From Acrocarpospora pleiomorpha (GTDB lineage Bacteria > Actinomycetota > Actinomycetes > Streptosporangiales > Streptosporangiaceae): 64,000 nt of DNA. Under the pieces are notes generated by a model, which ran no database searches, was not told where the DNA came from, and was given only the letters and a program-made list of their open reading frames with translations. Position numbers and translations under genes: made by a program. The stretch lies in contig NZ_BLAF01000058.1 of NCBI RefSeq assembly GCF_009687885.1, forward strand, positions 1-64,000, read 5' to 3'. Shown in pieces: positions 24,426 through 32,162 of the stretch (its first letter is position 1; the number at the start of each line of letters is the position of its first letter).

Positions 24426-24950
24426 TTAGGCGGTCCGGTCGAGCGCCCGGAGCGAGCGGTCGGTGATGGAGCGGGCGCCGCGGCCGATGGCCACCATGCC
24501 CGACTGCACGAGTTCCTTGATGCCGAACGGCTCCAGCACGCGCACGAACGCCTCCAGCTTGTCCGCCGTGCCGGTGACCTCGATGGTGACCGCGTCGGGC
24601 GCGACGTCGACGCAGCGCGCGCGGAACAGGTTGACCAGTTCCAGGACGTGGCTGCGGGAGTCCGCGTCCGCCCTGACCTTGATCAGCATGAGCTCGCGCT
24701 GCACGGACTGGGCGGTGTCCAGTTCAACGATCTTGAGCACGTTCACCAGCTTGTTGAGCTGTTTGGTGACCTGCTCAAGCGGCAGTTCCTCCACGTTGAC
24801 CACGATGGTCATCCGGGAGATGTCGTCGTGCTCGGTGGGCCCGACGGCCAGCGAGTCGATGTTGAAGCCGCGGCGGCTGAACAGCGCGGACACCCGGGCC
24901 AGCACGCCGGGCTTGTTCTCCACCAGAACGGAGAGGGTGTGGCGGCTCAT
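24426..24950 (-). CDS. ilvN: Acetolactate synthase, small regulatory subunit
   Basis: IlvN binds the catalytic subunit IlvB, stimulates it and confers valine inhibition. The 174-residue protein has the typical N-terminal ACT domain (HTLSVLVENKPGVLARVSALFSRRGFNIDSLAVGPTE) and a C-terminal ACT-like half. Its ATG at 24950 overlaps the ilvB stop (TGATG), which indicates translational coupling. The frame is open six codons upstream, but those lie inside ilvB. Confidence 0.97.
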   Translation of the reverse strand: MSRHTLSVLVENKPGVLARVSALFSRRGFNIDSLAVGPTEHDDISRMTIVVNVEELPLEQVTKQLNKLVNVLKIVELDTAQSVQRELMLIKVRADADSRSHVLELVNLFRARCVDVAPDAVTIEVTGTADKLEAFVRVLEPFGIKELVQSGMVAIGRGARSITDRSLRALDRTA

Positions 24951-26686
24951 CAGTCCTCGTGCTCCCATTTCGGCGCCATGTCACGGGCATACTTGATCTC
25001 GTCGTTGCTGGTTCCGGCCGCGACCATCGGCCACACCATCGCGTCCTCGTGGACGACGAAGTCGACCACCACCGGCGCGTCGTTGATCTCCATCGCCTTG
25101 CGGATGACGGCGTCCACGTCCTCGGGCCGCTCGCAGCGCAGACCGACGCAACCATACGCCTCGGCGAGCTTCACGAAGTCCGGGATCCGGCGTGTCGCCT
25201 GCAGGTTGGTGTTGGAGTAACGCTCCTCGTAGAAGAGCGTCTGCCACTGGCGGACCATGCCGAGGTTGCCGTTGTTGATGACCGCGACCTTGATCGGCAC
25301 GCCTTCCAGGGCGCAGGTGGCGAGCTCCTGGTTGGTCATCTGGAAGCAGCCGTCGCCGTCGATGGCCCAGACCGTGGTCTCCGGGCTGCCCATCTTGACG
25401 CCCATCGCGGCCGGCACGGCGAAGCCCATCGTGCCCAGGCCGCCGGAGTTGATGAAGGTGCCCGGCCGCTCGTAGCCGATGAACTGGGCGGCCCACATCT
25501 GGTGCTGGCCGACCCCGGCCACGTAGAACGCGTCCGGCCCCACGATGGCGCTGAGCCGCTCCATCACGTACTGCGGGGCCAGCGTGCCGTCCTCGAACTC
25601 CTCGTAGCCGAGCGCGTAGGTCTGCTTGAGGGCGTTGAGCGCCTGCCACCAGTCGGCGTAGTCGCCCTTGCGCCCGTCGGCCTTGACGGCCGCGATCAGG
25701 TCGGTGAGGACCTCGCGGCAGTCGCCCACGATGGGCACGTCCGCGTGCCGGTTCTTGGAGATCTCGGCCGGGTCGATGTCCGCGTGCACGATCTTCGCGT
25801 TCGGCGCGAACGTGGCCAGGCGGCCGGTGACCCGGTCGTCGAAACGGGCGCCCAGCGCGATGATCAGATCGCTGCGCTGGAGCGAGCCGACCGCGGCGAC
25901 CGTGCCGTGCATGCCGGGCATGCCCAGGTGCTGCGGGTGGCTGTCGGGGAAGCTGCCCCGGGCCATCAGGGTGGTGATGACCGGGATGCCGGTCAGCTCG
26001 GCGAGTTCGAGCAGCTGGGCGGAGGCGCGGGCTTTGTGCACGCCGCCGCCGACGTACAGCACCGGGCGGTGGGATTCGGCGATCAGCCGGGCCGCCTCGC
26101 GGATCTGCTTGGAGTGCGGGCGGGTGACCGGGCGGTAGCCCGGCAGCTGCATGGTGACCGGCCAGGTGAAGGTGGTCGTGGCCTGGAGGGCGTCCTTGGA
26201 GATGTCCACCAGCACCGGTCCTGGACGTCCGGTCGAGGCGATGTGGAAGGCCTCCACGATCGTCCTGGGGATGTCGGCCGCGTTGGTCACCAGGAAGTTG
26301 TGCTTGGTGATCGGCATGGTGATGCCGGAGATGTCCGCCTCCTGGAAGGCGTCCGTCCCGATCGCCGCCGACGCCACCTGGCCGGTGATGGCGACGATCG
26401 GCACCGAGTCCATGTACGCGTCGGCGATCGGGGTGACCAGGTTGGTGGCGCCCGGGCCGCTGGTCGCCATGCAGACACCGACCTTGCCGGTGGCTTGGGC
26501 GTATCCTTCGGCGGCGTGGCCGGCACCCTGCTCGTGCCGTACGAGCACGTGCCGGACCTTGGTCGAGTCGTAGAGGGGATCATAGGCGGGCAGGATGGCG
26601 CCGCCCGGGATCCCGAACACCGTGTCGACTCCGACGTGCTCCAGCGCCCGCACTAGGGCCTGGGCACCTGTCATCTGTTCGGTCAT
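24950..26686 (-). CDS. ilvB: Acetolactate synthase, large catalytic subunit
   Basis: IlvB is the thiamine-diphosphate enzyme that starts valine, leucine and isoleucine synthesis. The 578-residue protein has the FGIPGGAILPAYDPL and VRHEQGAGHAAEGYA region with the catalytic Glu, MATSGPGATN, an FAD domain, and the ThDP-metal motif AIDGDGCFQMTNQELATCALEGVPIKVAVINN. ATG 26686 is preferred because GAGGAA lies eight bases upstream; an ATG five codons earlier has no ribosome site. Expression is probably attenuated by the leader at 26736-26840. Confidence 0.97.
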   Translation of the reverse strand: MTEQMTGAQALVRALEHVGVDTVFGIPGGAILPAYDPLYDSTKVRHVLVRHEQGAGHAAEGYAQATGKVGVCMATSGPGATNLVTPIADAYMDSVPIVAITGQVASAAIGTDAFQEADISGITMPITKHNFLVTNAADIPRTIVEAFHIASTGRPGPVLVDISKDALQATTTFTWPVTMQLPGYRPVTRPHSKQIREAARLIAESHRPVLYVGGGVHKARASAQLLELAELTGIPVITTLMARGSFPDSHPQHLGMPGMHGTVAAVGSLQRSDLIIALGARFDDRVTGRLATFAPNAKIVHADIDPAEISKNRHADVPIVGDCREVLTDLIAAVKADGRKGDYADWWQALNALKQTYALGYEEFEDGTLAPQYVMERLSAIVGPDAFYVAGVGQHQMWAAQFIGYERPGTFINSGGLGTMGFAVPAAMGVKMGSPETTVWAIDGDGCFQMTNQELATCALEGVPIKVAVINNGNLGMVRQWQTLFYEERYSNTNLQATRRIPDFVKLAEAYGCVGLRCERPEDVDAVIRKAMEINDAPVVVDFVVHEDAMVWPMVAAGTSNDEIKYARDMAPKWEHED

Positions 26687-26735
26687 CGGCTCGTTCCTCA
26701 TGTGGCTGAGCAGGTCTTGTGTGATGGCTGGGCAT

Positions 26736-26769
26736 AAAAAATGCCCCGTCCGCTGGGCGGAGCTGGGGC
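26736..26769 (-). terminator. Attenuator terminator in the ilvBNC leader
   Basis: On the minus strand a GC-rich double hairpin (GCCCC outer, TCCGC/GCGGA inner stem) is followed by six T residues at 26736-26741. It lies 49 bases before the ilvB ATG. The adjoining GGCGCGCA site (26770-26777 on the plus strand) pairs with TGCGCGCC (26799-26806), the end of the leader peptide gene. Confidence 0.85.
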
Positions 26770-26792
26770 GGCGCGCAGGACTCAGGACCTCG

Positions 26793-26840
26793 TCAGGCTG
26801 CGCGCCTGCGAAGTACTACGAGAATCCCACTGCGATGCAT
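26793..26840 (-). CDS. ilvBNC attenuator leader peptide
   Basis: This 15-residue ORF, MHRSGILVVLRRRAA, follows a GTGGAG ribosome site. Five successive residues are Ile-Leu-Val-Val-Leu, all three branched-chain amino acids. A hairpin and intrinsic terminator separate it from ilvB. This matches the known leader-peptide attenuators of actinobacterial ilvBNC operons. The last 10 bases before the final two codons, GCAGGCGCGC, also occur in the cimA leader. Confidence 0.9.
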   Translation of the reverse strand: MHRSGILVVLRRRAA

Positions 26841-26914
26841 GGCTCCACCTTGTCCGAAAGACCGCCGCCACGTCAAATCATCTGGGACGGCGGTCTCATC
26901 ATACGGACAAACTG

Positions 26915-29557
26915 TTATGCGGTGTTCTGAAGGCTGGTGAGGTTGGTACGCATGAGCGAGTCCACGCCCTGGGCACCCATGGGTCGTGCGACCAGGTAAC
27001 CCTGGCCTCTGCTGCAGCCCATCTCGCGCAGGAGTTCCAGCTGCTCGGGGCGTTCGATGCCCTCGGCGACCACGGTCAGGCCGAGGTCGTGGCCGAGCCG
27101 CACGATGGTCCGGGTGAGCAGGGTCAGCGTCTCATCCCGGCCGAGACCGGTGACGAACGACGGGTCGATCTTGATCATGTCGACCGGGAGCTGCCGGAGG
27201 AACGCCAGCGAGGCGTAGCCGGTGCCGAAGTCGTCGATGGCCAGCCGCACCCCGAGCTCGCGCAGCTCCGACAGCTTCTCGACGGTGTCGCCGGCGTCCT
27301 CGACCAGCATCTCCTCGATCACCTCGAGGGTGAGCGCGCTCGGCGGCAGGCCGCTGTCGGCCAGCGCCGCCGAGATGGTCTCCACGAAGCCGGGCGCGGT
27401 GATCTGCCGCTTGGACAGGTTGAGCGCCAGCCCGATGTCCCACGAGGAGGCCCGCCAGGTGGCCACCTCGCCGCACGCCTCGGTCAGGATCCACTCGCTC
27501 AGCGGCACGATCAGGCCGGTCTCCTCGGCCGCGTCCAGGAACTGCTCCGGCGGGACGAACGTGCCGCCACGGCACCAGCGCACCAGCGCCTCCACCGCCG
27601 TCACCCGGTTGGTGGCCAGGTCCACGATCGGCTGGTACTCGATGACGAACTGCTTCTCCAGCAGGGCCCGCTGCAGGTCGGCGGCGATCTCCAGGCGCCG
27701 TACGGCATCCGCGTGCATGTGCGCCGCGAACACCTCCACCCGCCGCCCGCCGAGCCCCTTGGCCCGCGCCATCGCCACGTCGGCGTTGCGCAGCAGATCA
27801 CCCGGCGAGGTCTCGTCCTCGGCGAACGCCACGCCCACGCTGGCGGTCAGCGCGATGTCCCGGTCGGCCACCCGGAACGGGTCGGCGGAGACCGCGCGGA
27901 CCAGCCGCTCGGCCAGGTCCACCGCGAGCTGCGCGTCGCCGCCCGACTCCAGCAGCACCGCGAACTCGTCGCCGCCCCACCGGGCGAGCGTGTCGTCGGC
28001 CCGCACCGCGGCTCGCAACCGCCGGGCGGCCTGCCCGAGCAGGTAGTCGCCGCTGGCATGACCCACCGAGTCGTTCACCCCGGTGAACCCATCCAGGTCC
28101 AGAAATATCACGGCAGGGCGGCTGGCCCGGGGCAGCACCTCGCGGGTGCGCTCCTCGAAGTAGGCCCGGTTCGGCAGGCCGGTCACGCCGTCGTGGAAGG
28201 TCAGGTGGGTGACCTGGTTGCGCAGCGCCACCTGGTCGCTGACGTCCCTGGTGGTGACCAGGACCAGGTCCTCGTGGCGGACGTGCCGGGTGGCCACCGA
28301 CTCGGTGGGCCGCCATGTGCCGTCGGCGGCGCGGACGCGGCATTCGATCCGGCAGGTGCCGTACCGCTGCGGGCTCTCGTCCTCGATCATGCGGCGGAGC
28401 TGGACCTGGATGCCGGGCACGTCCTCCGGGTGCAGGTAGTCGAAAATCGACTTACCGGTCAGCTCGACCGGATCGTAGCCGTAGGTCTCCTCGACGCCCG
28501 CGCTGATCTCCTGGACCGTGCCCTCGTTGTCGCACATCAGCACCACGTCGCCGGTGTCGGCGGCCAGCTGGTGCAGCTGGCGTTCGCTGATGGCCATCTG
28601 GTTGCGCAGCCCGTCCGCCGACAACATCAGCACCATCAGCCGGACCAGCAGCACGGCCAGCACGGAGGCCACCACGATGGTCAGCGCGGGCCCGCGGGCG
28701 AACACGTCGGCCCCGACCACCACGGTCGCGGCGGCCACCAGCGCGTACGGCGTGGCCGCCACCACCGGCATCGGCGTCGCCGCGGCGCGCAACCGGGCCG
28801 GGACCCGGCCCCGGGAACCCTCCTCGATCCACGGCGCGACCGCCAGCAGCAGGAACGCGGCCGGCGCCACCAGACCGGCCACCAGGGTCGGCGACTGCTC
28901 ACCGTTCAGCCGGGTGACGGCGGTGGCCAGCTCGGCCATCGTGATCGCGGCCAGCACCAGCAGCCCGGCCAGGCCGACCGCCCGGTTGGCCGCCCGGGAC
29001 ACCGCCACCTTGGGCGCGACCGCGCAGGCGGCGAGCAGGCAGAGCACCGGCAGGGCGAGGGTGAAGTAGAAGGCACCCGCGTCCTCGGCTCGCTCGGCCA
29101 TCGGCCCTAGCAGCAGCGCCCAGGTGATCGCGAAGATCGAGGCCGCGCCCAGGTAGGCCTCGGTGGCCTGCCGGAACACGCCCCGGCGCTGCGGCGGCGG
29201 CACCGCGGTCAGCCAGCAGCCGATCATCAGCAGCAGCGAGCCGACCAGGAGCAGCAGGTCGGCGAAGGTGAGCACGAACGCGGTCCCGGCCGCCACCGGG
29301 CGCACCCCGATGCCGAACAGCCAGGTCAGCGCGCCGCCGGCGAGCCAGCGCCAGGCGACCGCCTCGCCCCGGTGCACGCTGGTACTCCTGGTCGAGGCCG
29401 CCACCAGGGAGACGGCGGCGAGCAGGCCGCTCACCAGGCCCGCCACGGCGGTCACCGCGGTGTCGGAGCCACCCGCGATGAGGGCAGCGGCGATCACCGC
29501 CGCGCCGAGCCCGGCCGCGGCGATCAGCGAGACCCTCGGGTCCCTCCTGCCGTTCAC
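26915..29557 (-). CDS. Membrane PAS-GGDEF-EAL protein (c-di-GMP metabolism)
   Basis: This 880-residue protein can in principle both make and break c-di-GMP. The first 330 residues hold about nine membrane segments. A PAS domain follows (QLHQLAADTGDVVLMCDNEG to DVSDQ, about 335-450), then GGDEF (RWGGDEFAVLLE, preceded by an RxxD inhibitory-site motif, RADD) and EAL (EALVRW, LEVIEE, IDDFGTGY, IKID, AEGIE, GQGY). All main catalytic residues of both domains look intact. In actinomycetes c-di-GMP controls development through BldD; the signal sensed here is unknown. Confidence 0.93.
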   Translation of the reverse strand: MNGRRDPRVSLIAAAGLGAAVIAAALIAGGSDTAVTAVAGLVSGLLAAVSLVAASTRSTSVHRGEAVAWRWLAGGALTWLFGIGVRPVAAGTAFVLTFADLLLLVGSLLLMIGCWLTAVPPPQRRGVFRQATEAYLGAASIFAITWALLLGPMAERAEDAGAFYFTLALPVLCLLAACAVAPKVAVSRAANRAVGLAGLLVLAAITMAELATAVTRLNGEQSPTLVAGLVAPAAFLLLAVAPWIEEGSRGRVPARLRAAATPMPVVAATPYALVAAATVVVGADVFARGPALTIVVASVLAVLLVRLMVLMLSADGLRNQMAISERQLHQLAADTGDVVLMCDNEGTVQEISAGVEETYGYDPVELTGKSIFDYLHPEDVPGIQVQLRRMIEDESPQRYGTCRIECRVRAADGTWRPTESVATRHVRHEDLVLVTTRDVSDQVALRNQVTHLTFHDGVTGLPNRAYFEERTREVLPRASRPAVIFLDLDGFTGVNDSVGHASGDYLLGQAARRLRAAVRADDTLARWGGDEFAVLLESGGDAQLAVDLAERLVRAVSADPFRVADRDIALTASVGVAFAEDETSPGDLLRNADVAMARAKGLGGRRVEVFAAHMHADAVRRLEIAADLQRALLEKQFVIEYQPIVDLATNRVTAVEALVRWCRGGTFVPPEQFLDAAEETGLIVPLSEWILTEACGEVATWRASSWDIGLALNLSKRQITAPGFVETISAALADSGLPPSALTLEVIEEMLVEDAGDTVEKLSELRELGVRLAIDDFGTGYASLAFLRQLPVDMIKIDPSFVTGLGRDETLTLLTRTIVRLGHDLGLTVVAEGIERPEQLELLREMGCSRGQGYLVARPMGAQGVDSLMRTNLTSLQNTA

Positions 29558-29744
29558 GCTCGTCGCCCTTTACATCCGGTCACATCGTCAGTTTGCGCGG
29601 CGGCGAAGCTTGACATGGTGCCAACGGCCCAGTCGTCACCGATCTGATAACAGCGATCCGCGCGTTTAAGAACCTACGGACCCGAGGTCACGGGGCAGGC
29701 ACGTTCCGGAACCATCTCACTGACGTTGTGTTCAATAGACGAAG

Positions 29745-30650
29745 TCAGTACGTGCCGCTGATGACGTTCTGCAGGGACTCCCCCGCGCGGAAACGCAGCA
29801 GCTGGGCGCGGACCAGGTCGATCGCCCTGCGGGTGGAGGCCGGGGTGCTCCCGGCCACGTGCGGGGTGAGGAACAGCCCGGGGGCGGTCCAGAGCGGGTG
29901 CCCCGGCGGCAGCGGCTCCGGGTCTGTGACGTCCACCGCGGCGCGCAGCCGGCCCGAGTTCAGCTCGGCGACCAGCGCCATCGTGTCGACCACCGCACCG
30001 CGCGCGGCGTTCACCAGCAGCGCGCCGTCCTTCATCCTGGCCAGGAACGCGGCGTCCACGAACCCGGTGGTGGCCTGGGTGGCGGGCACCAGCAGCACCA
30101 CCACGTCCGCGTGCGGCAGCAGTTCCGGCAGGTCGGACTCGGGGTGCACGCCGTCCCTGGCCGATCTGGCCACCCGGATCACGTTCACCTCGAATCCGGC
30201 CAGGCGTCGTTCGAGGGCCTCGCCGATCGAGCCGTACCCGACGATCAGCACGGTGGAGTCGGCGAGCACGCCGGTGTGGCGGTAACGCCAGCGGCCCTGC
30301 TGCTGGTCGGCGGTGAATCCGGGGAAGTCGCGGAGCACCGCGATCATCGCGCCGATCGCCCATTCGGCCGTGCCCGCGTCGTGCGCGCCGCGCGCGTTGC
30401 ACAGCACCGCGCCGTCCGGAACATACGGCCGGTACGGCTCGACGCCCGCCGTCACCGTCTGGATCAGCCGCAGTCGCTTCATCCGGGACAGGAGTTCGGG
30501 GATGTCGGGCACGGGTATGAGGGTGGGCACCCAGACGTCGACGTCCTCGACGCCCGGCGGCTCCGTGGTGCCGTCGTAGACGGAGAATTCGATGTCGGGA
30601 AGGTCGGACGGTATTGCCGCGACCGCTTGGGGGGCGATCCAGATCTTCAC
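29745..30650 (-). CDS. D-isomer-specific 2-hydroxyacid dehydrogenase
   Basis: This protein of about 301 residues is an NAD(P)-dependent reductase of 2-oxo acids. It has the Rossmann motif VLIVGYGSIGEALERRL, the catalytic Arg in LLVNAARGAVVDTMAL, the Glu in DVTDPEPLPPGHPLW and the His in LTPHVAGST. The length and order fit the glyoxylate/hydroxypyruvate reductase-like branch. GTG 30650 is preferred, with AAGG nine bases upstream; a TTG three codons earlier is an alternative. It diverges from the sugar dehydrogenase gene 65 bases away. The substrate is not known. Confidence 0.9.
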   Translation of the reverse strand: MKIWIAPQAVAAIPSDLPDIEFSVYDGTTEPPGVEDVDVWVPTLIPVPDIPELLSRMKRLRLIQTVTAGVEPYRPYVPDGAVLCNARGAHDAGTAEWAIGAMIAVLRDFPGFTADQQQGRWRYRHTGVLADSTVLIVGYGSIGEALERRLAGFEVNVIRVARSARDGVHPESDLPELLPHADVVVLLVPATQATTGFVDAAFLARMKDGALLVNAARGAVVDTMALVAELNSGRLRAAVDVTDPEPLPPGHPLWTAPGLFLTPHVAGSTPASTRRAIDLVRAQLLRFRAGESLQNVISGTY

Positions 30651-30715
30651 AGCTGACAACCTTAGGGAACCTTTCGCCGGAAGGGCCAGTATGGGGAGGG
30701 ACAGGAGGAGGAATC

Positions 30716-31801
30716 ATGAAGCTGGGCTGGATCGGCGCGGCGGTGCTGGTCTCGGGGTGTTCGGCCGCGCCGGCGGTGGGCGGTGCGGGAGGTGCGGACG
30801 CTCCGACGCCGACGTTGGCGAGTGTGACTCCGGTGGCGCCGAAGGGGGTGCCGCAGACGCTGGTGCAGGGGCTTGAGGTGCCGTGGGCCATCGCGTTCCT
30901 GCCGGGTGGGGACGCGCTGGTGACCGAGCGGGATAAGGGGCGGTTGCTGCGGGTGACTCCGCAGGGCGGGTCCAGCGAGGTCGGCGTGATCGAGGGGGTT
31001 TCCGCCGCTGGGGAGGGCGGGCTGCTTGGGGTCGCGGTGTCTCCGACGTTCGGGGAAGATCACAATATTTTCGTTTACTTCACTGCGGATGCTGATAACC
31101 GGATAGTGCGGTATTCGTATGACCAGCGGCTCAGCGATCCTGTCGCGATCGTCACGGGCATTCCCAAGGGGGGCATCCACAACGGGGGGCGGCTGGCGTT
31201 CGGGCCTGACGGCTTCCTCTACGCCTCCACCGGGGAGGTGGGTGAGCGTGGGCTGTCCCAGGACAAGGGGTCTCTCGCGGGCAAGATCCTCCGGATGACC
31301 ATGGACGGGACGACCGCGCCGGGGAATCCGTTCGGCACGCTTGTCTGGAGTTTGGGGCATCGGAATGTGCAGGGGATTGCCTGGGATGATGCGCGCAATA
31401 TGTACGCGACGGAGTTCGGGCAGAACACCTATGACGAGATCAACCTCATCAAGGCGGGCGGGAACTACGGGTGGCCGGAGGTCGAAGGTGTCTCCGATGA
31501 CAATCGGTACATCAATCCGATCGTGACGTGGTCCACCGATGAGGCGTCGCCGTCGGGTCTGGCGTATGCGGAAGGGTCGCTCTGGGCGGCGGCCCTGCGC
31601 GGTGAGCGCCTCTGGCAGGTGCCGGTCACCGACGCGGGCACGGCGGGCAAGCCGGTGGCGCGTTATGTGGACGAGTTCGGCCGCATGCGCGCCGTGGCCA
31701 CCGCGCCGAATGGGTTGCTCTGGGCGTCAACCAGCAACCTGGACGGCCGAGGGTCACCCCGCGAAGGTGACGATCGCATCCTGATCGTCCCCACCGACTG
31801 A
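30716..31801 (+). CDS. Lipoprotein PQQ-dependent sugar dehydrogenase-like (GSDH/Asd family)
   Basis: This 361-residue beta-propeller is probably an extracytoplasmic aldose dehydrogenase. It starts with the lipoprotein signal MKLGWIGAAVLVSGC and continues with VPWAIAFLPGGDALVTERDKG, LLGVAVSPTF, GGIHNGGRLAFGPDGFLYAS (the catalytic His and PQQ contacts), SLGHRNVQGIAWD and NYGWPE. AGGAGG lies five bases before ATG 30716. The synonymous codon use at the start (many GGG, GCG) is like that of other genes here. A hairpin follows the stop. Confidence 0.88.
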   Translation: MKLGWIGAAVLVSGCSAAPAVGGAGGADAPTPTLASVTPVAPKGVPQTLVQGLEVPWAIAFLPGGDALVTERDKGRLLRVTPQGGSSEVGVIEGVSAAGEGGLLGVAVSPTFGEDHNIFVYFTADADNRIVRYSYDQRLSDPVAIVTGIPKGGIHNGGRLAFGPDGFLYASTGEVGERGLSQDKGSLAGKILRMTMDGTTAPGNPFGTLVWSLGHRNVQGIAWDDARNMYATEFGQNTYDEINLIKAGGNYGWPEVEGVSDDNRYINPIVTWSTDEASPSGLAYAEGSLWAAALRGERLWQVPVTDAGTAGKPVARYVDEFGRMRAVATAPNGLLWASTSNLDGRGSPREGDDRILIVPTD

Positions 31802-31811
31802 TACGGCGGGC

Positions 31812-31844
31812 GGTAGCGGGTGGCCTCGGCCGTCACCCGCTGCC
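31812..31844 (+). terminator. Hairpin terminator after the sugar dehydrogenase gene
   Basis: An 11-bp stem, GGTAGCGGGTG with CACCCGCTGCC (one G-U pair), begins ten bases after the stop codon. It is followed by GCTTTGG. Confidence 0.65.
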
Positions 31845-32162
31845 GCTTTGGCGCGCTTTGTACGTCCGGCAATCCCCCCAGCCCTTTTCCATGGCACCGC
31901 ACAAGCGTGAGATTTGGGCGGATTGCGGACCGCATCGGAGCTTTCTCAGCACGCTTGCTGGAGCGTCTACCGCACTCCTGCCTGAGGACGTCATTTCCGG
32001 GCAGAATGTCGCTTCCGCGGCACGGATGGCGGTTGCCGCTCTTGGTGTCCGGGCGGCGATGGCGGGGTCGGGCGGAGCCCGAGGGAAATCAAAGGGCTGG
32101 GTGGGTGGGAAAACCACCGTGATGGCCGGAGAGGCGGAGCCCCGAGTAGATACCCGATGGGG
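31845..32162. other. Non-coding region with one dispersed repeat
   Basis: No gene is visible between the sugar dehydrogenase terminator and the end of the VanW-family gene. The stretch carries copy C of the dispersed repeat; the rest shows nothing I can identify. Confidence 0.6.
32053..32117 (+). repeat. Dispersed intergenic repeat, copy C
   Basis: It reads GGGCGGAGCCCGAGGGAAAT, then CAAA and the perfect G-quadruplex motif GGGCTGGGTGGGTGGG at 32094-32109, then AAAACCACC. It is the best preserved copy together with copy A. Confidence 0.85.

Noticed and set aside
32053..32117. Repeated peptide TQPFDFPRAPP seen in several short frames
   Set aside because: It appears only because the dispersed repeat is translated in one frame; the frames have no start signals and differ around it.
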